Positions 52,141-63,407 of a stretch of 64,000 bases of DNA are shown here, piece after piece. Within the stretch, counting starts at the first letter, position 1. Every line of letters begins with the position of its first letter. The notes under the pieces were generated by a model that worked only from the letters and a program-made list of their open reading frames with translations, was not told the DNA's origin and made no database searches. Source of the DNA: Rhodotorula mucilaginosa (Eukaryota; Basidiomycota; Microbotryomycetes; Sporidiobolales; Sporidiobolaceae); the NCBI GenBank assembly GCA_034406715.1, contig CP137865.1:1240001-1304000 (forward strand), in the 5' to 3' direction. The position numbers were made by a program, and so were the translations under genes.

Positions 52141-54349
52141 ATGCTGCCATCTCGAGGAGCACGTCGCATCTCGCTGCAGTGCTCGCGGCCTCGCAGCGGG
52201 ACGGGCTTCGCTCCAGTCGCGGCTGCTCGCGTCGTCCTGCCGCCGCCGCCGCATCGACCCGTGCACACCGCTACACTCGCTCCGAAGCTCCGCCAACCAC
52301 CGAAAAAGTCTCGACAACTGCAGCAAGACCGGTCAGACCTGGTCCGGCAGCCGGGCGAAGGGGTGACGTCCACGAGGACCTTCCACTCGACGCCGCCGTC
52401 CGGTCCTGCCGCGGCTTATGACCACCAGGTTGCGACCGGACTGATCTCGAACGACGACCACCAGCGCTCCATCGTCTCGATCCTCCAGCGCATGCACGAC
52501 CAACTCGAACGGTACCAGCCCCCGCCGATAGGACCGCTCCCGCCACCGGTGAAACCCTCCGCGTGGACGAGGTTGATGCGCTCGCGCCTGTTTGCCGACA
52601 TGGCCGACGAACTCCACCAAGCCAACACGGCTGTGATTCCGCTCCCGCCTCCGCCGCCCAACTTGCCGAAAGGGCTCTACCTGTACGGCTCGGTCGGGTG
52701 CGGCAAATCCTTCCTCATGGACCTCTTGTACGCCAACTTGCCCCGAAAGTATAAGCAGCCGGGCGGACCGGGCAACACGACCTCGTTCGGGAGCAAGCGG
52801 GTCCACTTCCACCAGTTCATGATGGACGTGCACAAGAAGGGTCACAAGATCAAGATGGAGGGAGGCGTCGCGCAGGACTGGATCGTCATCGCCGCGAGGG
52901 AGATTGCAGAAGAGACCCGGGTCCTGTGCTTTGACGAGTTCCAAGTGAGTCGAGGCGATGCGCGCTAGACGTGGACGGACTGCTTGGAAGAGTTCTTCGT
53001 TCTGTGAGTATTGGACACCGCTGGATTTACGCGCTCTCGCTCTCCTACAGGTTACGGACATTGCGGACGCGATGATCCTCCGACGGTTGATGGAAGCGCT
53101 GCATGCGCACGGCGTAGTCTGCGTCATGACCTCCAAGTCAGTTTGCTCGCCTTCCCCCCTCCCGAGCTAGCTCTGCGCAGGTTCGCCGCTCGACACTGCG
53201 AACGCTGCCCGTGGTCCTGGCTGAGCAATGGCGGGACTGACAATACATTTTCACAGCCGAGCACCGGACGACCTCTACAAGAACGGAATCCAGCGAGAAC
53301 AGTTCATCCCGTGCATTGAGTTAATCAAGTCGAGCTTTACCGTCCACTGCCTCGACTCGGACATCGGTACGCCTGCACTGTCTCCGCCCGCCGTTGTGCA
53401 CATGGCAACTTGCTGACGATCGCTGCTCCCCTATCACAGACTACCGCAAACGACCTCGCGAGTTGTCCCGGGTGTACTTCCACCCGATGACACGCGCGCA
53501 CGAGGCCGAGTTCGACAAGCTGTTCGAAGCCGCGTGCGCGAGCGTCGACCCGGGCGACACGGTCGTGCAGGATCGAGAACTCGCCGTGTGGGGACGGCCG
53601 GTCCGGATCCCGCTCTCGACTTCGCACGTCGCCCAGTTCACGTTCCACGACTTGTGCGGCGCGCCGCACTCGGCGGCGGACTACCTCGAGATTACAAAGA
53701 CGTTCGGGACCATCTTTTTGCGAGGGGTGCCCCAGTTGGGACTCGATACCAAGGATCAGGCGAGGCGGTTCATCTTGTTTATCGATGCGGCGTACGAAGC
53801 AAGAGTGCGTTCCCTAGCCCCCTCTCCTTCCTCCCTGTTCCGGATATCCAAGCTATCCTGCTGCTCGCGAGGACTAACTTCAGTGAACGGATGCACTCGC
53901 AGACCAAGCTCTTTGTCCTCTCCGACCCGCCTATAGCGTCCGTGTTTTCGGACGAACGCCGACCGACCGGCGAGATCACGCCTCACATGCGGGCCATGAT
54001 GGACGATCTCGGTCTCTCGGCAGAGACGGTCGGCTCGTCTTCGATCTTTACGGGCGACGAGGAAGTGTTTGCGTTCGCTCGGGCCGTGGTGCGTTGCGCG
54101 CTTTCCTCACTCCCTCAGATCTCTCCACGACGGCATGCTGACCCTTTTGCGTTACCCTCCTCTCCCCCACCTTTCTGTGCTACGATCACGCATCGTTACA
54201 CCCGCTCGCTCGCTCGTGCGGCGCAGTCTCGAATCACCGAGATGAGCTCGAAGCAGTGGGCGCAGATGTCGAGTGTCAAGGAGGACCACGGCGAAGGGTT
54301 GACGGCAGACCAGGTGCACGAAGACGGGCACAAAGTGGCGACGGCCTAG
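52141..54349 (+). CDS. AFG1: AFG1-family mitochondrial AAA-like ATPase
   Basis: Afg1 (LACE1 in animals) is a mitochondrial P-loop ATPase that helps degrade unassembled respiratory subunits. Seen: an Arg/Ser-rich presequence (MLPSRGARRISLQCSRPRSG), a linker, then SIVSILQRMHDQLERY, Walker A GSVGCGKS at 183-190, VHFHQFMMDVHKKGHKI, Walker B VLCFDEFQ joined by an intron to VTDIADAMILRRL, the arginine-containing strand APDDLYKNGIQREQFIPCI, and DYRKRPRELSRVYFHP. The C-terminal part includes FTFHDLCGAPHSAADYL and FILFIDAAYEAR, then TKLFVLSDPP. Six introns. The length (about 560 residues) is slightly above the usual, owing to the N-terminal linker. The start is the first ATG in frame. Confidence 0.94.
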
Positions 54350-54530
54350 TAGGGAGTTCAGTTACTAGCTATTTTATGCACGCATGTCACTCATCAGGGT
54401 TCCCTGTGGTCTCGGAGAAGAGGAGAGCATGTCTGCGTCGCGTTTCACCTCTTCTTGCCCTTTCACGCTCCTCTCCCGCCCTCCGACAGTCCTCGCGCGG
54501 CGCTCCATCTGCGTGCACAGAGAGCAAGCG

Positions 54531-56740
54531 ATGGATCTCTCTGCAGGCGGATTAGCCCCCACGCCGCGCGACGGCGCCTCGTCGTCGCAAGCCGTCGTCG
54601 ACCCGCTCGACGCGTTCCTCTCTCCGCTCGGCAGTCCCGGTTTACCCACCGACGCGGCTGCCCAGGCTGCTCTCAGGGCGCTGCGAGGAGAAGAATCCGA
54701 GTCCGAGTCGAGTCGTCGCCCTTCTGATTCGGCGGGTGGGCGACTCGAACCCTCTCGGGCCCATGCCAGCTACAACCAAGACCTCAAGATCAAGGGCAGC
54801 GCTGGTGGGCTCTTCATAAAGGGTCCGCTCTATGAACGCTGCATAGGGCTAACGACGAGGTCTGCCGCTGCTGCTGAGCCTTTTGCAGTATCGGCTGGAA
54901 AAACCAAACAAAAGTCAAGCTCGGCGTCCAAGTCTCGCTCGGTCGCCAACACTTACGGTCGCAAGAGCTACTCCTCGCGCTACTTTGATGCTCCCGAACG
55001 GTCTGCGAGCCAAGACGAACCCGCTGCGAACGACTTTGAGGCCGAACACGCCCTGACTGGATTCGAAGACGACGCGGTCAGCGCCGAACCGAAGTCGGCC
55101 ACCAAGACCAGCAAGGATGGTAACGACTCGCCTGCTACTCAGAATGGAGCCCCTGACAGTATAGCGCCCTCCAAGTCGCAACAAGGCGCGACTTCCGGAC
55201 CTTCTCAAGTTGGCGGCGCCGACGGCGACAATCTTTCGGTCGCTTCCGGAGGAGGAGGACGTCGTTACACTCTGACCGCCTTCCGTCACCTCGCTCGACT
55301 CGACAAATTCGCGAGCGAGGAAGGCCGCAACAGTCCGGCGCCCGAGAGCGCGAGCACGATGGACGACGAACAGATGGACCTCGAAAGCGAGTTTAGCGTG
55401 GGCACCGGCGGCCGCCGCGCTCGGAGCGGGTACGACCCGACGAACGACGGTATGAGCGTCCGGAGCGGATACAAGCGTGCGGCGAGCGAGATGGACCGAG
55501 GCGAGTATGAGGAGGAAGACGAGTTTGGCCGTTACCGCAGGTCGAACACGCCGGTGAGTTTTTGTTGCCGTCTTGACAAAGCGGTTCGTTAGGATGCTCG
55601 AGTCAGAGTCGCTCACACATCAAGTCGACCTGCACGCCCTACACAGTTCAACGAGTCGGAACACCCAGGCGACGACGCGGCTTCTTCCGTTCGCTCGATC
55701 GGGCCGTCTCGCACGTACGGCCGCAGTCGTCGCTCGCGCAGCGTCGCCTTCTCGCAGCGTTCTCTCTATTCGGAACGCTCGCAGGAGGAGGACGGAGACG
55801 AAGATCCGCTTGCGCCAAGTGGGGACATGCAAGACTCGGGCTTTTACGCCGCCGGTGAAGGCGAGGGCGGGAAGCCGATCGTGACCGAGCCGGAGGACGA
55901 GAACGGCGGGGTCGACTCGGAGGGCCTCCTGTACGAAGGAGACGACGACGACGATGCTGGCGTGGCGTCGCATCACGCCGCCGAGAACGACAACAACGAG
56001 CCACAGTACTTCGACTTTGACCCGCTCATGCCGATGGGGAGCATCTACGTCGGTACCAAGCACCCGCACCTCGCGTATGCTGCCGCGCTCGCTCAAGCCG
56101 CCAAGGACGCGGACACCGGCGCCGAAGGAGGTCAGGGGCCCCAAGTCGAGCAGCAGGAGGATCAAGAGAACGTCGCTCCGTCGGAGTCGGAGGCTCGCGC
56201 GCAAGGACAGAAGCAGAAGACGACGACGACCGAGCAAAAAGAGACGAGCGAGAGCGTGCTCGAAAAATGGAATGCGGCTCGTGCGGACACCGTCGAGCGT
56301 TTCGGCGGCTTGATGAGTGCAGTCGACCAGCTCCTAGAGTACGCACCCTCCCTTGCTTGGCGGTCTCGAAGTGTGAGTAGAGAGAGAAAAGCTGATGACC
56401 CCCGATTCTCCTATACAACAGGGGCAAAATCCGCCGTCACGAGAAGCTCGACTCGACCTTGACCGCGCACCAGTCGACCCTGAACGAGCGGTTCAAGCAG
56501 TTGCGGCAGACGAAAGCGGGACTCCGTCAGTGGGGGAACCAGCTCTTCACTTCGCTCAAGACGGCCGAGCAGGAGAGCGGGGCGGCGGCGGCGGCGAAAG
56601 AAGGGGAGACTGCCGTCCCGTTTCAGCAGGCAGAAGCGGCGGGGGGTCAACAACGTGGGAAAGCGACTGCGACGGACCCGACTCCCAATGGTGAGGCGAC
56701 GCCGGCCGAGGTGCCGGTAACATCGGTCGACGAGTCGTAG
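54531..56740 (+). CDS. Unclassified acidic protein with C-terminal coiled coil
   Basis: I do not recognise a family. Seen: starting from the ATG at 54531 (MDLSAGGLAPTPRDGASSSQ) about 690 residues follow in three exons (introns near 55554-55650 and 56341-56422). The N-terminal 330 residues are Ser/Ala/Glu-rich, with a short ordered patch YNQDLKIKGSAGGLFIKGPL and RRYTLTAFRHLARLDKF. A hydrophobic-acidic centre reads YFDFDPLMPMGSIYVGTKHP. The C-terminal 130 residues are helical with heptad-like spacing (VLEKWNAARADTVERFGGLM; KLDSTLTAHQSTLNERFKQL). ATGs at 54384 and 54429 extend the frame upstream with leader-like sequence. A kinetochore, spindle or polarity scaffold could look like this, but that is a guess from composition. 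Confidence 0.7.
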
Positions 56741-56833
56741 CTGAGAAGAGTCTGTTTGCCCTGCCTGAGCTTGATTTTGTATCGCTTGATGTGCTGTTGC
56801 TTTCAACCCCTTTGCTGAAAAACGAAGTATGCC

Positions 56834-57689
56834 CTACGAGTCCTGCTCGAGGAGGAAGTTGCGGAGCTTGTCGAGTGCGCGATACCGGTGCGAAATCTTG
56901 TTCTTGTCTGTGAGGTCCATCTCGGCGTACCTGCGTGCCAGCTTGAATCATGAGCCTTCTGACCACAACTTTGGTCGAGGAAGCGAGCAACAGAGAGAGA
57001 GAGATGCTCACGTCAAGCCGTTGCCCTCTTCGGGTTCAAAGACGGGGTCCCAGCCAAAGTTGCTCGGCCCCCGTGCCGGGACAATCTTGCCCTCTGTCCG
57101 GCCCTCAAAGAGGATCGGTTCGGTACCCGGACCGGCCGAGTAGGCGAACGTGCAGATGGCGGTGGCGCGCTTCGAGGGAAAACCGGCGAGCATGTTGTTC
57201 AGGCCTGTGCGGCGAGAAGCGGGATCGTCGAGGATCAGATTGGCGCGTTCTTGGGGGATGGAAGCTGAAGCAGCTCACCTTCGTGACCGACCGCTTTCAT
57301 GAAGTATTTGATGTACGGTCCGGGCAGACCGCCGAGAGCCTCAAAGCCGAGAGCAGTGTCCTGTGCATCCAGCAAGCGAACGGGTGTACCCGATCAGTTT
57401 TTGCCGCGCAACGCGACATGACATTGCCGTTCTCGGGAAAGACGCAATCGGGACGGACCTCTGTGATGCAAGGGCCGTTGACGATCTCGGCTGCGGCCTT
57501 GACTTTGGCCGTCGCGACTTCCTGCGTGGTCCCCTGCACCTCTGGCACGTCGAGGTCCTGCGAGTCGACCTCGAAGGGGGCAGCACCCGCACCGGTGGAG
57601 GAAGCGAGGAGGATGGAGCGGACTTCTTTGAGCTTGTTGGCGTTGCCGGTGACGAACAGGATCCGGCGAGGGGTTGATGAAGTCGACAT
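56834..57689 (-). CDS. HAM1: Inosine triphosphate pyrophosphatase (Ham1/ITPA)
   Basis: Ham1 hydrolyses ITP, dITP and XTP to monophosphates and keeps deaminated purines out of nucleic acids. Seen: four exons. [19 protein letters not shown] carries the T/S-G-N-x-x-K motif; next [20 protein letters not shown] (substrate and metal pocket); then [19 protein letters not shown] and [14 protein letters not shown], the conserved S/N-F-G-W-D-P; and the last exon ending [10 protein letters not shown]. Total length is about 200 residues, the usual family size. The start ATG at 57689 lies 211 bases from the divergent lipoate-ligase start. Introns are near 57460-57406, 57280-57195 and 57010-56930. Confidence 0.94.
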
Positions 57690-57900
57690 GCTGGATGAGA
57701 GAGGCTGGGGAATTCTGGAGCAAGATCGGAGCAGAGAGCGATCGAATTTGAACGAGTGTGGATCTCGTATAGAGTACGCTGACCCAGGATCTCTACACTA
57801 TGCTGAAAGAGGGCGGTGAGATGAAAGTGAGAAAAAAAAAAGGCGGGGTTCTCGAGCAGGTCAGCTTCCCTCGCCCTCTTCAGCGCGTAGCCAGAGTCCG
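57690..57900. promoter_or_regulatory. Shared divergent promoter, HAM1 / lipoate ligase
   Basis: 211 bases between divergent start codons, including an A run at 57832-57841. Too short for two separate promoters of ordinary length, so shared control elements are likely. Confidence 0.5.
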
Positions 57901-59793
57901 ATGAGCTTCTTGAACGGCCTGAAGAGCGCTCGACAGCGTCCGAGGCGACTCGTCCCGCTCCGGCCATCGTGCTGGTCCCGCCCGCTCTCGTCGTCTCGAT
58001 TAACATTCTCACAAGCGGTAACTTGACGCTTCCCCGCCACTCACGGGGACGCTTTTTGAGTCTGACAGCCGCGTAACAAAGCAGGCTAGCATCTATGTCT
58101 CTGAATCGCACGACCCGTGGTTCAACCTCGCGTTCGAAGACTGGTCAGTTTCCGCCATTCCCACTCTCTCTCCCTCTCCAGGCCACTGAACCCCGACCGC
58201 TCGAAACAGGCTCTTTCGCAAGACGGACCCGGAGCAAAAGATCTTGTACATGTACCGCAACTCGCCGAGCGTCATCATCGGGCGGAATCAGGTCCGTCCC
58301 CGGGCAGCCATTTCCGGACCCCGCTTCAGGCGACCTGACCTCCTCCTCCGTGTCGATCCGGACGCAGAATCCCTGGAAGGAGATCAACCTCGCAAGACTG
58401 AGAGAAGTCGACATCCCCTTTGTGCGAAGAAAAAGCGGAGGCGGGACAGTCTATCATGTGCGTTGACCGCCAAAACCCCTGCCGCGGATGCTACCCTGGG
58501 CTCGAGATCTGAACGTCCCTTACATGGACAACAGGACCTCGGGAATACCAACTATTGCGTCTTTGTCCCGCGGACAGAGTTTGACCGCAAGACGAACGCC
58601 GAGCTCGTCGTGCGCGGGTTGCAAAAACTGGACCTGGCCGCGTACGTCAACGAGCGGAACGACATCTGCGTCGACGGGTTCAAGATGAGTTCCCCTTCCC
58701 CTCTTGCATCCACTCCTTTTTCGGATATGTCCCTTTATCACCGCTCGTCGCCAGAGACAAGGGAGCCTGACTTTCGTCGTGTATGGGCGTAGCTACGTCT
58801 CGGGATCGGCGTTCAAGTTGGTCAACAAGCGAGCGTACCACCACGGGACGATGCTGATCGACGCCAAGCTGGGTGACCTCCGAGGCGTGCTTGGCAGTCA
58901 GCGGGTACGTCCCTCCCCCCGCCCTTCAGCTCGAACTGTCCCTCGTTCCGTCAAAGTGCATACATCCTCAGACTGACCCCAAGACTTTCTCTCTCTCTCG
59001 CGCGCGCGATATCGCTGTAGGACTCGATGGTGACCAAAGGCGTCGCGTCGGTCCCGTCCCCGGTCAAGAACCTGCGCGAGTTTTCCGCCGCCGCCGCCGT
59101 CGACCATGAGCGGTTTGTCCAGGTTGTGGCGGACGAGTTTGCAGCCGCATATGGGCTCAGTCGAGATATCAAAGTGAGTCTAGTGCCTTCTTCTCCCGTG
59201 TGCTGGAGCCTAGGACCGAGCAAGAAGGGAGACGACCCGGACTGACTGTCTTGCCTGGCGCGCAGCGAGTCGATGCATCCGAGGCAGACCGGAACGAATA
59301 CGTCCGCGCCGTGGTGGAAGAGCTCAAGGTGCGTGTTACTTTCCCCTGGAGTCTTGCTGTGGTGCAGCCCGACTAAGACCTTTCCTTTTGCGCCTCCCCG
59401 CCGCAGTCGTGGGAGTGGCAGTACGGCCAGACACCCGAATTCACGCACGTCATCGCCGGAACGCTCTCCCTTGGCCCTCTGGTGCGCTTCAGAGTTGTCG
59501 TCGAGCAGAATCCGTGCACAGAAGCAAGCGTCTATACTGACCCTCACAAGATTGCTTGCGACGGCGCGCAGGAGGTGACGATCCAGTCCCGACACGGGCT
59601 GATCACGCACGCCGAGCTGACGCGGGCTCCTCCGGAGGACGGGCGCGCTGCTGCGACCGAGCTGTGCGAGCTGATGGTCGGTGATCGGTACGAGACGCTC
59701 GAGCGGACGAGCGAGGCGGTCGAGAAGAAGGGGTCGGCACGGCATCGAGAGCGGATGAGCGAGATGATAGAGTGGTTGCAGCGAGAGATGTAA
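57901..59793 (+). CDS. AIM22: Lipoate-protein ligase A, mitochondrial (Aim22 type)
   Basis: This enzyme attaches lipoate to the E2 subunits of the 2-oxoacid dehydrogenases and to the glycine-cleavage H protein. Seen: a first exon at 57901-58017 reads [20 protein letters not shown]... with Arg and Ser but no acidic residue, a typical mitochondrial presequence, and splices to [20 protein letters not shown]. Then follow [67 protein letters not shown] (catalytic Lys region), the accessory domain, and [15 protein letters not shown]. The first exon is only 39 codons and easily missed. About eight introns, one exon of only about 60 bases. The C-terminal half is longer than in bacterial LplA but usual for fungi. 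Confidence 0.92.
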
Positions 59794-60430
59794 CTTAGAC
59801 CTTGCAAGACGTTCCTACAAGTGTTCCTATGGTGAGAGAGATGGGAAAAGGTGGCTCAAGTTGCGTTGAAGCGATTCGAGGCGGGCGCGAGGTTGAGGAA
59901 TCGCGGCCGCGCTCGGTTGTCTGGCTCCTCGTTGAATTCCGCAGAGTCCAGCCACCCCCTCAGCGTACGCTTGCTTGCCATTCACTCACTCACAAGACTC
60001 GGTACAACTCTGTCGTCCCTTTGCCCGCCCCTTGCCCCGGGTCGACGAGGACGAGGACGACGAGACGGGCGGGCGACGCACCGAAAACCCGTCGAGCTGG
60101 AGCCGAGCCGCACCTCGCTGGCACGCGACAGGCGCGCGGGGAGCGCTAGAGGGATATGCAGGGTCAATTGGGGTATCTAGGAGGGCACAGAGGAGGCCTA
60201 TGGACCAGGCAGGGACGCGGCGAGGCGAGGGACCGACAGGCCAGGGTCGAGCCAACTCCGTCTCGTCGAGGCGACCCCGTTCGACCCGCTCGCTCAATCG
60301 CAGCAATTCGAGAGCCCGTACACGCCTAGAACTCGTCATGCTGACCTCTTTGTTGCCCCCCTTTTTTCCACGCCCTCGCCCACTCGCGAAACTCGACATC
60401 GACCGCCGCCTGCCGCGTCAAAACAGGACC
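59794..60430. promoter_or_regulatory. RPS11 upstream region
   Basis: 637 bases between the lipoate-ligase stop and the RPS11 start. The last 80 bases before the ATG are pyrimidine-rich, as in many ribosomal-protein leaders. CTGAC followed by a T/C tract near 60340-60370 might mark a leader intron. No separate gene. Confidence 0.45.
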
Positions 60431-61166
60431 ATGGCCGAGCAGGTTGAGAAGTCCTTCCAGAAGCAGCCGCTGTTCCACAACGCCAAGGTCGCTACGACCT
60501 CGCGCAAGGTTGCCGGCAAGGACCGCCGCTGGTACAAGGAGGTCGGCCTCGGCTTCAAGGTCCGTCTCGCCGTCTCGCTCCTCTTTCGCCGTGAGAGGGG
60601 GTAGCTGACCTGCCGGGCGTGTACAGACTCCCCGTGAGGCTATCGAGGGCACTTACATCGACAAGAAGTGCCCGTTCACGGGTCTCGTCTCGATCCGTGG
60701 ACGCATCCTCACCGGCAAGGTCGTCTCGACCAAGATGAACCGCACCATCATCATCCGCCGTGAGTACTTGCACTTTGTGCCCAAGTACTCGAGGTGTGAG
60801 TCCCTCTCTCTTTTTTTTTTTTCTGGGCGCGAACGGGCAGAGTCGCTGGTCTTGAGAGAAATTGGTTACTGATCGTTCCCCTTCTGCCTTATCTTCCGTA
60901 TTGCCTCCCGCCGTCCTTCATTTCGACTATTCGGTTCATCCTCTCCTCCTGTGTTGATGATCTCGCCACGCCGAACAACGTCGGGGACAACTTTGCACGC
61001 AGACGAGAAGCGCCACAAGAACGTCGCCGTTCACTGCTCGCCGGCCTTCCGAGTCGAAGTTGGCGACAACGTTACCGTCGGCCAGTGCCGTCCTCTCTCG
61101 AAGACTGTCCGCTTCAACGTCCTGCGTGTTTCGAAGTCGAAGGCGAAGACTTTCACTCGCTTCTAG
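60431..61166 (+). CDS. RPS11: 40S ribosomal protein S11 (uS17)
   Basis: uS17 is a core component of the small ribosomal subunit, contacting 18S rRNA. Three exons: 60431-60559, 60627-60795 and 61003-61166, giving 153 residues, near the usual eukaryotic length. Motifs: [28 protein letters not shown]-like [39 protein letters not shown], the strongly conserved [36 protein letters not shown], and [10 protein letters not shown] at the end. The second intron is 207 bases, longer than its neighbours, and has a run of 12 T near its donor. The third exon and the following 104 bases are duplicated exactly at 63406-63675. Confidence 0.96.
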
Positions 61167-61270
61167 ACGGTGCGGGACGAGAGGGTCTTTGGTGTAATCT
61201 CGCGTCTTCAAACGTTGCCCTTTCGCGGCCGGAGAGCAGGTTTGCAGAAGCGTCATGCGCTTGCAAGCGG
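61001..61270 (+). repeat. Direct repeat, copy 1: RPS11 exon 3 and its 3' flank
   Basis: These 270 bases match 63406-63675 base for base (offset 2405). They begin with the AG of the RPS11 acceptor, include the whole third exon with its stop, and end 104 bases past the stop. The next base differs (A against G), followed by only five matching bases. Confidence 0.95.
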
Positions 61271-61553
61271 ATTGGTTTCTGGCCTCCTACCACATGCTCA
61301 AACTGCGCTCATGCCCCGAGTCGGCCCCTTACGCCTTTGCGTAAGGTGGTTCTTCTGCATCTTCTTCGATACCCACGACCGCACCTCAAGACCATGTACC
61401 GCCAACACGCCCGGGAAGCTGCGCCGTCCTTCTCATTCATCAACGCCTCTTCTGCATCGTTCCGCCTCTCCCAAGCTTCGAAAAACGCGCCATGGGTGCA
61501 CACTCCCGCAGTACAGAGTCACCGCTCAAACCCTCGCCGGCGGCGCAGGCGCT

Positions 61554-62380
61554 TCAAAGTTTTCCCACGAGGTCGATGGACGAAGGTGCCGCGTCGGCGG
61601 TGCCGCCGTTGCCGGGCGTAACGGCACTCGGGGGAGCCAACGGGAGCTCGCCTGCGGGTGTGGGAACGGAGTCTAGCGTGTCAGCAGCATGAAGGCCCTT
61701 GCTGTTTCGTCGTGACGGACCAGGGAACTGCTGCGGTTTCTCCTCCTGCTTTCGCAAACTCACCATCAGGCTTGCCCGCCTCGTCGACGGCCGCCATCGC
61801 GCTTTTGTCCTGGACTACGGACTCTTGCTCCGCTTTGCCAATCGCTGCGCATTGGTCGAGGTCGAATTGCGCCTCCTCTTGCCACTTCCAACCGCCCATG
61901 TCCGCGTCCGTGTCAGCACCGACTTGAGCAAAGACCTCGTGGGCGTCTTTGACAGGCTGGTGGTAGGACGACGACGATGAGGCGTCCGCTACGAGAGCAG
62001 GCTGACCATCGTGAAGCTTGAAGTAGTTAGTCCCATGAGCAGGAGGAGGAGGAGGAGGAGCACAGGGCGACGCAAGGCGGGGGAGCATGGGCGGTCGCTC
62101 CAGCTCGTCCAGCAGCTTTTCCAAGCCTGGCAAATTCGCACGAAGCGAGATTCAAGTTTACGACCGACGACGAGAGGGGTGTGCTCGGAGCTACTAGATG
62201 TCGGCGAGGGTGGGCGGGAGTGCAAAGGCGTTGCGGGTGGCGAAGTCGAACAGAAGTTGCGCAGAGTGTGGTTGGAAGAGGTCACGGACGGAGCTGGAGC
62301 TGCGTCCGTCCTGCACTTGACCAGTGCTGTTCTTGCAGCGAGGTGTGCGTCGGAGGGAAAGTTTGCGGCGTGACTCGGTC
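61554..62380 (-). CDS. Unclassified spliced gene between the RPS11 exon copies; 5' end unresolved
   Basis: I do not recognise a family. The last two exons are well supported: 62126-61764 and 61672-61554, separated by a 91-base intron with donor gtgagt and a CTGAC eight bases before the acceptor. They read LEKLLDELERPPMLPRLASP, then a Pro run, NYFKLHDGQPALV, DMGGWKWQEEAQFDLDQCAA and, after the splice, DSVPTPAGELPLAPPSAV to SSIDLVGKL. Upstream, a Ser/Pro-rich frame without a start codon runs to about 62380 (TLRNFCSTSPPATPLHSRPP); linking it needs an intron of only about 38 bases, so the join is doubtful. Only the minus strand has this splice-supported structure. Confidence 0.45.
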
Positions 62381-62490
62381 CGATTCGTTACAGAGCTGGG
62401 AAGGCTGCTGTCTCGCCGCCTTCGAAGACGCTCGACCTCACTCTCGGGGATGGTCCCTCACAACCGCAGCCCAGCCAAGGAACACCGAGC

Positions 62491-63407
62491 AAGGATGATC
62501 GGCAAGAAGCCCCTCCTCCTCCGACGCGACGCTAGAAAGAGACTGCAGTCGCTCGGAGCCGCAATCGAGCTTTCGTCGACAACCACTTTCGAGCCTTTGT
62601 ACTGTCGGTCAGCTCTCCAGTTCACTCGGACCAGCTTGGACCACAGCGCTGACTACTTGTACTGCGATTCCAGGAATTCGAAGCGCTTTTCCGGTCCTGC
62701 TGCCGCGAAATCGGTCTCGTTCTGCTCGACGCAGGAAACCACTCGTCGGAACCCAGGTGAGACGCTCCTGATCCTCTCACTCCGCTCGGTCGAGACCGGT
62801 TTCTGGCTCATCAAATAGCTACACTGCTGAGTTGGACGAGGCTGCTCACATCCGCGCAAACTTGGAAGACTCGCGGTCGGATCATGAGCGAGTAGGGCAG
62901 CTTTGCTGTGTAGGGTCCGTAACATGATCCCCGTTACTCCGTACAGCCGAGAAGCTGATTATGCTCGACTCCCTGTATCTCAGGTTCTTTTACGAGAACT
63001 CGAAGACAGAATCGGCAGCCTCTTGTCAAGAGGAACACGGCCGACCGTTGAAGGGCACCTTCGCGCTCGCTTCGTCGGAACGTCCGAATCGTTCATCCTC
63101 CAACTCGACAACAAAGAGACTCTCATTGTCCGAGTCCCCGCTCGGTCTCGGTAGCCAGAACTGTGGTCTGGTGAGCATTTTGTCAATGCTTTACCGGACC
63201 CGAAGCCTGGTTACTGACACAATCCCCTTATGCTTTGTCTTCCCGCTTGGCCTCACCGATCCGCCGGCGCAGCCGCCAGTCCTCACCGACTCTATCATCC
63301 GCCGTCTTCAGAGACCGCAGGGACGACCTCGCACCGTCGAAACGACTCGCGCGTTCTTTTCAAGGCCGGGGAAAAAGTCTCACTCGGGTGATTCGCCCCT
63401 CCTCTAG
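62491..63407 (+). CDS. Possible spliced gene between the RPS11 exon copies
   Basis: No family recognised. An ATG at 62491 ([20 protein letters not shown]...) opens a high-GC3 frame. A segment at 62674-62756 is bounded by a CTGAC-preceded acceptor and a gtgaga donor ([20 protein letters not shown] in one frame). A second segment from 62994 to about 63150 follows another acceptor and fits its phase ([14 protein letters not shown] ... [13 protein letters not shown]). The frame could end at 63405-63407, where TAG also forms the AG just before the second RPS11 exon copy. How the first exon joins is not settled, and frame choice within exons is uncertain. It could be a pseudogene. Confidence 0.3.

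Noticed and set aside
54740-54760. tRNA B-box-like sequence (minus strand ggttcgag)
   Set aside because: Lies inside coding sequence, lacks an A box at the right distance and cannot be folded into a cloverleaf by eye.
60955-61002. Box C/D snoRNA in RPS11 intron 2
   Set aside because: Only a C-box-like motif close to the acceptor; no D box or terminal stem downstream within the intron.
61491-61691. Plus-strand 66-codon frame starting MGAHSRSTESPLKPS
   Set aside because: Overlaps the minus-strand exon whose splice junction has donor, branch site and acceptor; no such support on the plus strand.
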